NCBI GenBank assembly: GCA_024195585.1
Contig: SWBL01000253.1
Coordinates: forward strand, 1 to 64,000
Length of the DNA: 64,000 nucleotides
Reading direction: 5' to 3'
DNA from: Aureobasidium sp. EXF-3400
Taxonomy: Eukaryota; Ascomycota; Dothideomycetes; Dothideales; Saccotheciaceae
The first letter of the stretch is position 1, and the number at the start of each line of letters is the position of its first letter. The position numbers and the translations under genes were made by a program. The notes beneath the pieces were generated by a model. It was not told the DNA's origin, searched no databases, and was given only the letters and a program-made list of their open reading frames with translations. This document shows, in pieces, positions 55,556-64,000 of this stretch.

Positions 55556-58290
55556 CTAGAACCAACTCTTCCTCCGACTCATCTTCTCATAAGCAACTCT
55601 CATAGGACTCAACGGGCTCAACCCTTGCGTCTGACTCCTCTGGCCCTCCTCCTCTCTCCCATCAACCCCACTCTCCATAAACAGATGCTCCCCCGCCGCA
55701 TTAACAAACCACTTACCCCTAAACTGTTCTCCCCTAGGACCCGCCCCACAAGCCCCCGCCATCATCTCACTCGGCGGCGAATTCACCGCCAGAGAAAACA
55801 AATTCAACGGTTCCGAAAAATCAGTGATCAACCCGTTTTGGGAGATAAAGTAGCATAAGCAGATTATGTTGATGAAGAAGATTGCAAAGAGGACGAGGTA
55901 GAAGGAATGGGTTGCTGAGGAGCCTGAGCCTCCGGAAGCGTATTCTTGTGCTCGTAGGGAGGCGTTGAAGTTTTGGTATTGGCCGGGTGAGAGGGTGGTG
56001 GTGGAGTAGTTGTAGAATTGGGTGAAGGGGGCGTCGAGCCAGGACATGAGGAGAGTGGAGGAGGCGAGTACGGCTAGGGCTTCGGCGATGGAAGGGCGAT
56101 CTAGAGGTAGCAAGGGGGTTTTGAGGATTAGTTCTGTGAGGAGGCGGGCATTGCTTGCTTGGCCGTCTATGATGCCGTCGTTGAGGGATAGAGAGTTGGA
56201 CCATTCGGTGCCGATGTTGGGCCAGTCTTTACTGATGGTGTCGTTTCCTGAGCGTGGTTTTTCTGTGTTGTTGAAATACCGCATGGGGTTTGTGGGGTCG
56301 CTGATGGAGTCTGAGCATTTTGCTTCGAGGGTTGCTCCTACCACTGAAGCATTATATTCTGTTGAGCAGAATGGTGTTTGGAATACTCTCAGCGAGCATA
56401 AGGCGTAGTTGGCTGCAGCGTCTCTTCCGAGCAGGTAAATGGCTTTTCGACCGTAGGCGCCGGTGTGATTCATCACGGTGTTGTAGGATAAGGGCAGTTT
56501 TGGGAATACTGGGGGCGAAGTGAGATATTCTGGTCCCCATTCGAAGATGTCGTCGACGACTGTCTTGTTGAGGTAGGTACCGTTGACTACGGTGCCAGGT
56601 TGATAGAAGGCTAGTTGTGCTCCTGTGGGCCATAGTGTGGTGTTGAGAGTGTTGTTGTTCCATTCCTCGTACACGATTGGTGAGAGTTCTTCTGCTGTCA
56701 TTTGTGCACACAAGACGTTGACTGCTGGGGAAGGGACCGAAGCTTGCAGTTGATAGACGCCTTGACCGTCCAGATCCTAGATCTCCTGTTAGTCTGACGT
56801 TGAATCAACTCTCAATTGGAAATCACGCACCTCTGGCTGCAAAATGTTGTTTATTGAGTCCCAAGCCGCTCCAGGCACACCCGCATGTGGCAAAGCAAGC
56901 GTCACATTATTGATAAGCCTCTGATGTTTAGCCGAATTTGTCGTGACATTACTCCACTCCAAGTCAACCCAAGGAGCCGTGACCGTTGTATTCTCAAAGA
57001 TCATCGCAAAGCCTTTTGGCCTACGAGCAGGATCACTCGTCCCATTGCCATTTTTGGAGATAGTCGACCAATCAGAGATATAGCGTTGGTAGTTGTAATA
57101 GCTGTGTGCAGCATATTGGATCTGAAGACAGGTGCTGCCTGTAAGAGCATCTTCAGCTGTTGTGATGGGAGTGGCACAGTTAGTTCCCAGATATGTTGGG
57201 TTGTCCCAGATGGATTTGACGAGTCCTTGCATGAGTCCGCGTTCCCAGTGGCCGTATCGAAGGTCCGGTTGCACTAGAGACTCGGAAGCTGTGGTGTATA
57301 GCATAGCCACCACAGCAGCGACCAGCGAAAGCACACCGAGGAAAGATAAGATACTAGACTTGAGGGCTTCGAAGTGGGTAATCATGGTTCCGGGCTGCAT
57401 GACCCAACTGCGCATGTCCATTTCTGCCAGTGTGATGCCGCGACCTTGATTCTTCATGAAAGCTCTGCGTGACAGTACCTGTCCCAGGAAAGAGACGAAT
57501 ACCGTTGCGAATGACAACTCAATTGTTTTGGCAAAGAAAGCTGTGAGTAGGTTTGCACTGGAGGGTGTCATGCTTCCACCCTTTCGAATCCAGTTATACC
57601 TTGGTCCACGTAGGGCCAGAATGAGAAAGATCCCAGACATGATCGTTGAGTAAATTGCCAGCACCAGTATTGTTATAGAAAGCCAATTTCCACGATTGTG
57701 ATGAAAGTGTTGGTGAGAAGCACAAGAATCCGTGGGGCCAAAGTCTGTATCACCCAGTTAGTCTTCACACATACAATGCCTTTGTAATCCATCAATTGGA
57801 ATTCCACTAACTCACCATCGTAGACCGCCTTCAACGACTCTGCAAAACTGCGTCGATTGCGCAATCGCTGTATGTCAGGTTCATACGCCGTGGTCTGCGG
57901 AAAGCTACTCTGCGAACTAAACGCACTGGCCTTTCTCGCAGACTTGAGACTCCACATTGGCAACTCATGCTCATCCACTTCCAACCCCTTCTTCAAGTCA
58001 TCTGCCTGCGCTCCGGCATCTTTGTCGAAATGGATGCCCAAGCCGTGCGTTTCTGGTTGAGCAGTGATGCGATCGTCATTATATGGTGAAGCGTCTGTGA
58101 TGTCGTCTTCGTGGTTCTTGATCACTGTGTATTGACCATCGTCCACAGAAGCCAGTCGGGCGAAAGTTGCTCGTTGGCGTGGAGGACGTGGTGTTGAGTC
58201 GAAGACTGTGGAAGTTTGTGACAATGCAGGAGATGGTGTAATGATGGCTTGAGGCGGTGAGTGAAGAGGTTCCCTCTGTTCAGACTCCAT
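55556..58290 (-). CDS. large fungal membrane protein with glycosylated extracellular loop
   Basis: Three exons, complement(55556..56776, 56831..57744, 57816..58290), 869 aa, all joins in frame. N-terminal ~170 aa is cytoplasmic and Ser/Pro-rich (MESEQREPLHSPPQAIITP). Membrane helices follow near the second exon start: LSITILVLAIYSTIMSGIFL, LTAFFAKTIELSFATVFVSF and ILSFLGVLSLVAAVVAMLYT. A loop of about 500 residues rich in N-x-S/T sites (NGTSDP, NTTVT, NVTTN, NNTLNTTL) contains scattered Cys, before a last helix SFYLVLFAIFFINIICLCYF and a short basic tail ending MSRRKSWF. This layout recurs in uncharacterised fungal proteins. A surface role is inferred from the loop. Confidence 0.82.
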
Positions 58291-60059
58291 GGCTGATGTA
58301 TAAAGGACTTCTTTTGCTCCTTTGGCGGCTCCTTCCTCTTGTTTGCAGGATGCAGAAGTTGTTGGAACTGGCGGTCAGGGGTATGCTGCAAGCCTCTTGT
58401 TCCCAAACACCAAAGTGAGCAGGAGTTTGTGAAACACGACCGATTTCTTTGGGAAAGGATTAGCTGCAGCTTTATGTGTGTGTTCCAACCGGAAGTCCGA
58501 CAGCCTTGGATCTGTGGGTTTATTGATCAAGGTTGGTTGCTGATTAAGTGTCGCAGTCTTGCGTACGCCATACAGATAAGGTAGAATCGTGGTTCCTGAG
58601 CCTTGATTTCTCGGTGACTACCTTGGGCAATACTCAGCCGCACATTACGGAGAACAAAGACAAGGCGTCCGGCGCACGCTTCTCAAGGCCACAAGTAGTA
58701 ACAAGTGAGGCACGTACCGACCTTGTTAGACCCATATGTGAACAATGGTCAAGGTGGAGTGCCCCGAAAGTGCTGCGTAAATACGTACTCTGTCAGCACT
58801 ATGCAAAGAACGAACTTACAAGCAAAAGCGTTCGGTTCTAGATCCATCGCGCACTCAACACTGAATCCTACCAATATAAAGACAACATCGACCTTGCGAT
58901 TACCAGCTTACAAACCAAGTCTTCTGTTGCTTTCGAAACTCCCTTCGTGCTGCTGGTCTCTGGTCGCATCTTTGTATACATCAGTGATACCTCACAAGCC
59001 TCCAAGTCACTCGAAAACACAGCAGAAACCTTGGAAAGAAGGTATCATTGAGGTGCTGCAGGAGCCCAGTCGTATGTCGCAAAAGAGAACACTCGGGATG
59101 GCTGAGCTGCAGGTTTCCTGCAAGCCACACAACCACAATCGCCGAAAGTGCATGCTCGCTACTGTGCACCGCAGATCAGGCGATCTTTTGTCACCTTGTT
59201 CGGACAGGAAAATCTGTACCTTCATCATTGAAAATTCTCTCGCAGTTATGAAGGCATTTATCAGAGCGGCGGTGATGACTGTGTTCGCGAATTCGGGGAT
59301 GTGTTGGTTGGAAGGCGCGAGGTTCAGTGTCAAAAAAAGGTTCTTTCACGTGTCAGGGAGCGGAAGCCATTGTATTTCTCATCCGCGATGGCGTAGGCTT
59401 CAGCACGAGCTATGAGCACGAGCGCCGAGAAATTGCGCCTTGGCCCACTCGGCCAGGCTGGTCAGCCCTCGGCCCAAGGCCCTGTAATCTACGAGTACAC
59501 CGTACATCGTACCTGTCAAGGATGTTCGAGTTTGCGACGGCCCTGTTGCTCACTCAGCGGAGTATTCATAGCGACCTGAATCAGATAAGTACCATGAATG
59601 TTCAGAAACACAAGGCCGCCAGACTTAAGGTAAAGATCTCTCTGAGGTTTGATTCCTTCCCATTGGGTGTTCGAGTATCTATGGTGTCCCGAGTCTGACA
59701 TCAAGCCTGAGTGCTCAGCCTGAAAGCCTCTGATGAGAACTTATGCGAGTTTTGATCCTCTGTTGACACAAATGCAGAATGTATACATCGTGCTAGACAG
59801 TGTTTCTTGGCCTGCATGGTCTGGACGAATCTATGGTAGCATGTCTCGTGAGAAGCAAGTGCGAAAAGATGTCGAACAATCGAACATATTCTATTGCTTG
59901 AGAGTGTCAAAAGTAACAAAGTAAAAGCCCAACATCGAAAAACAAACCAGATCACGGTATGGGTATATCAGAGACAGTGACTCGACAGAGAAAAAAAAAC
60001 CAATAAAAGGAATAGACCTCATCACCGCTCTAATATCCATTACCTTCCTTCTCAGCACC
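58291..60059. other. 1.8-kb interval without a supported gene
   Basis: Contains the 5' flank of the membrane-protein gene and the 3' flank of the P450. A long plus frame at 58705-59415 and a minus frame at 59007-59333 have no domain or splice features. Confidence 0.5.
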
Positions 60060-61915
60060 TCAATTAGCCTGTTGTTCTTCTGTATCTCCATCTCTAGGTT
60101 TAATGTTGACAACAAGTCCTTCCTGTAGCACGAAAAAGCTGCGTTCACAGAAGTCAGCATCAATTTCCCTTCTCACACAGCACCAAGCATCAAAAACTTA
60201 CAAATTCTTTTCCGTCAACGGCCGGTCCGGATAAGTAAGCCTCACATCAAAATGCCTCAAAAACGTCGGCACCATCTTCGTCATCTCCATAAACGCAATA
60301 TTGCGTCCAAAACACATGCGACTGGCTCCTCCAAACGTCAAGAAATATCGCTGCATTTCTGCTTTATTGCCTTTGAGCCAGCGATGAGGGTTGAAGCTTG
60401 TGGCATCGTGGCCAAAGACGGAAGTGTTGCGGTTGATTACCCATGCTGAGGCGCCGACTACATGGCCGGCGGGGATATAGCGACCAGCTATCACGCAGCC
60501 GCCGGGGGGAACGCGACGAGGAAGAAGGCCACCGATGGCTGGGTGCATGCGAAGACCTTCGAGGATGGTGGCTTGAAGGAAAGGAAGGGTTTCTGCTTCT
60601 TCCATGGTGACTGGATCACTCAATCTCCTTTCCTTTTGCGCCTGATCAATTTCCTGCCTCAGAGTAGCCAGATGTTGTGGATTCTGGAGAAGGTTGTAAA
60701 TGATACTCCTCAACGAAATAGCTGTGGTATCAGAGCCAGCAGTGATATTAGCAGCAGCCATACTGATAACAGCCACATCAGTAACTTGATCAGGTTTCTC
60801 TCTCTGCAGACGGAAAAACTTTTCTAGAATGTCGTTGCGGTCTGTCCCGCGCACTTTGCGCTCTTCTACTTCTTTGAGTGCGCGTTGCATTAAACTGCCT
60901 GTGCGGTTGGTGACACCTAGCCAGTTTCCAATATACGGCTTGAGATAATCGTGGGTCCAGAAAACCCAAGGGACATGACCTAGCCAAGATGCAGAAGCCA
61001 ATGTACTTTCTACAGATTTTAAACTGCCGTCATCATGTTCGGTATCCATAAAGCCAAAGCGTTTTGAGAAGGTGATTTCGCCAATGACGTCGAAAGCGAA
61101 GAGTTGGAACCATTTGCCCAGGTCGATTTGGTCAGACATCTTTTCGCGCATGCGGGTAATGAAGTGGTAGACTGTGGAGTCGACGTAGGGTTCGAGGTCT
61201 TTGAGTGTTTCCATGGCATAAGGGCGGATGACAAGTTTCTTTTGGGCGGCATGGACGTGAGGGTCTTGCTCGGCGAAGGGGTCGAAGGTGCGGTGACCTT
61301 TGAGGACAGAGTACCAGTCAGATTTGTGGAACTGGGAACCGGCGCCGTAGATCATTTTTACACCGTCAAGGTCTGCTACGCTCCTGGTTGGAGACAAGAA
61401 TGTCAGCTGGTGATTAGAAGCTGGGTATCACATGATCTGAAATTAAGGGACAAAGGATAGGGAGAAGGACAGAGGTTGACAGTATGATACTGGCATGAAG
61501 GGCATCATGATTGGACGAAGACAAGAAGTAAGGTGATCAAGGTGTCTTGTTTGATTGAACCATAGGTTCTATAAGAGTAGGTTCTGCGACAACGACAACG
61601 AGAAATAGGGAAAAGGATCATTACTCACAATTCTTCTGGCGCAACTCTCACCAACGGCCCATGCAGCTCGTGCAACCGTATCAACTCTCTATGCAAATCT
61701 CCCTTCTTCGCCCTCACGATTAACCACCCCTTCCCTAAACTCGCCCAGAAAGGTCCAGGTATCCCAGCCAGAGGCGCAAAGTGACGTTGATATACCACAT
61801 ATCCCAAAGCAAAGGAGACAAATATCGTGACAAGGTAATGAGAAACAAGTGTAGTGGCGATAGAACCCAGAGACGGCAGGGATAAAGATATGTCGTCCAC
61901 AGTTGCAATTGCCAT
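60060..61915 (-). CDS. cytochrome P450, pisatin-demethylase-like
   Basis: Membrane-anchored monooxygenase of the fungal P450 superfamily. Exons complement(60060..60138, 60202..61383, 61629..61915), 515 aa from MAIATVDD; a Met 5 codons upstream (61930) is also possible. N-terminal anchor IATTLVSHYLVTIFVSFALG, then PLAGIPGPFWASLGKGW. I-helix AGSDTTAIS, ExxR in LEGLRMHP, PERW-type region FNPHRWLKGN and haem motif FGGASRMCFGRNIA with the Cys ligand. The VPPGGCVIAGRYIPAGHVVG and AWVINRNTSVFG segments match the CYP57-like (pisatin demethylase) group. Substrate unknown; no other secondary-metabolism core gene is in the window. Confidence 0.93.
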
Positions 61916-61930
61916 AGTCGGAAAATGCAA

Positions 61931-64000
61931 GAATCAGAAGGAGGCAGAGGTCCAGACAAGGTCCCGAAGAAACGGTTCTCGGTGTCAAGCTTGTAACCTG
62001 CGGCGTGCAGTCTGGGTTTTGTTTTATCACTGGGACCAAATTCCCAGGCGGGGTATTTCCAGGGAACGCGTTTCGTATGAACCCAAGACTAGAGAGAAGC
62101 AGAACAAAGAAGTGTGAAACTCAGGGTGAAGCGCCGGAGAAAGGAAGGAATCACCTTGCTAAAAGTAATGCATTGGTTAGCGGCAACTATTGCTCGGGTA
62201 GATAGACAAAAGCTGGCTCGGTCCAAGGATTTTCCCACACCCTTTGCAAGAGCTATCATATAAACCTATATGGGCCACGCCTCGTCCCGTCTTGTTTAAT
62301 ATGCTTTCTCGGCTTGAAGGGCAAAGGAGGTTGCAGCCCTAGTGGAGTATGGAGCGAAAGTGGGACCATATGCCACCAATTCGTCGGAATCCAGAACGAG
62401 AGGCATCCTCCAAAGACACCAAAGCAAGTGAACAGACTGCCCAGGCTCAAAACGTGAGAAACAGGTGTCAGCGGGGGGGTTTCCATCACAGAGGCACGCT
62501 ATCGTATGCAGGCTGTGAAGCGGACTTAGCGAAGGGTTTATTGTTGTTGAAAATGGCGCTAAGACGTCGCTGTCATTGGCTGCAAAGGCGGATGCACGTT
62601 CCCTAGCGAACATATATTAAAATTAATTAGGCAAGCTCGCGACTCTGCATATGCTTGTGTCGCTGTCGTGTGGAGAAGCAAAGAAAGAGTTGCAAACCAA
62701 AGGCAGGGTCGTTGTCAAAAAGAGGATGAGGGCATGGCATGGGGGATCCGAGCCGCCGCACGCGCGTGTTATCGTTGCTACATAACCGTATCTGCCGGCT
62801 GTTCTTTTCACGACGATCATGTTTTCCTCCTGCAAAAGCTGTCTCGCTTACAGCGGCAAGGGGCGAAATCGCGATATAACGTGCTTGTATAGAGAAAGGG
62901 CCTCGAATCATCTCCGCACGAGATTGTAGTCTCGCGGATGTTGCGGAGTCTTGCGGCTGTCGCGCATACCTTTGCTACTTTGACCAGACTCTCTAACGCT
63001 CGCGCTTCAGGTTTCAGATGTATAACGGTTAGGAATGTAGGCTAGCAGGCGTTTGCAGTGTTTTCTTTCACGTCTCATTGTGAGTCAAGTTACAGAATGC
63101 GAGGCAACGCTTATACATACGAGCTGAACTTTAAGCTGTAGCTTGCCGTATAAGCCTCGTTTGTAAGATATGGAAGTCAGGAGTTCTGAGACGTTCTGTA
63201 GCTGTTCGTGTACGGTGATATGACCCGACTGATCATCTGAGTTCTCGTATTCGGTTTGACATGGCTTGTTTGCAGGAGATCATGAGGTTCATCTAGTGAT
63301 CTACCGCCTGAATCATCAATGCCTCGAAATGGGTCTCGATATGATCTGAAGTGGTGGAACGTGAGAAGGAAGACGATGAGCAAGTGCAGGACATGCTGGA
63401 GGTCTGGATAGTATGCACAGGAAGAGACCCCAACTGTTATTGGTCAGAACCATGAGCACGTGGGCATGTACAGGCGACAATCGATATTGACCTTAGAAAG
63501 GAAGGCCGCGTAAGAGACAGGAGGTGCAATATGTCAGACAGAAGCGAACTCACGGCATCCTGCCTCCCGCCTAGCGATAACCTGTCCGCGAAGACGACGA
63601 AAACGTGGGACGATATGGAAAGTACGTCAAAGACATCTGTCAACAATATATCGAGCGCCCCGTCCTTGCATAGAGGGCTCGGCTGTAGCACCTTGCTCGC
63701 TACCACTGTTTGCCGACATGTCAACTGCATATGACTTTCACGAATTTTCCGTTCTAGGACACACATCTGACTGTATTTGGTGATTTAGTCGGCATGTGCG
63801 CAGAAGAAGCATCGAGTGCTGACAGGTGAACGAGCGGGTTGATGTGCTACTTTTCCGACCCGTCCAAAATGACGGAAATGCTTCAGAACGCGATGATAAA
63901 CAAAGGGTATCCTCATTATAAACCTCAAGCTTCACTTCCACTGCTTCTGAAAGCAGCACACAGACCGGCGTATTGATGTGTCAGGTCCAGGATATGCTGA
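61931..64000. other. 2-kb terminal interval without a supported gene
   Basis: P450 5' flank and ~1.9 kb in which the open frames (such as 63437-63766 minus and 63531-63734 plus) show no family features. Normal composition; not RIP-like. Confidence 0.5.

Noticed and set aside
58705..59415. 236-codon plus frame
   Set aside because: No recognisable domain, signal peptide or splice context; low-confidence frame in an intergenic interval.
63437..63766. 109-codon minus frame near the window end
   Set aside because: No features, and the overlapping plus frame is equally unconvincing.

Overview
The window looks like a contig from a filamentous ascomycete (Pezizomycotina; Dothideomycetes is my guess, not proven). 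Genes carry short 48-70 nt introns with GTANGT-type donors and CTNAC-like branch sites. The gene content is fungal: HET domain, pisatin-demethylase-type P450, GH10 xylanase, DUF3292, sterol glucosyltransferase, POT peptide transporter. The first ~490 bases are an AT-rich block almost without CpA/TpG, which is the footprint of repeat-induced point mutation (RIP). Exon joins were read by eye from splice sites and checked by frame arithmetic; none is backed by RNA.

Layout. 1-10.6 kb is an accessory zone next to the RIP block. It holds a Cys-rich single-pass membrane protein, three tandem copies of an unrecognised ~194-198 aa family (minus strand), a small secreted protein lying between copies 2 and 3 on the other strand, broken relics, a divergent short-chain dehydrogenase, and an interrupted Cys-rich locus. 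10.6-17 kb has a secreted GH10 xylanase, a tRNA-Gln and a POT peptide transporter, then 2.7 kb with no convincing gene. 17-30 kb is mostly conserved: a mitochondrial family III CoA-transferase, PRMT1-like arginine methyltransferase, a PHD-finger protein head to head with an HSL-type esterase, an uncharacterised protein, a small membrane protein, a cyanamide-hydratase-like HD protein and a DUF3292 membrane protein. 30-41 kb has an SDR, a sulfotransferase-like protein, a DUF3632-like protein, a sterol glucosyltransferase-like protein, a kinesin-6-like motor and a small TPR protein with a partial copy of its start upstream. 41.8-49.3 kb is a second accessory island: a HET-domain gene divergent from a polytopic membrane protein, bracketed by two paralogous F-box-like genes. 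49.8-62 kb returns to housekeeping and membrane genes (Brf1, an acidic nuclear protein, a large glycosylated membrane protein, a P450). The last 2 kb shows no gene.

The parts most worth follow-up are the three-copy tandem family with its embedded secreted protein, and the HET/membrane-protein pair inside F-box paralogs. Both are described from sequence only; any immune, recognition or effector role is inference.
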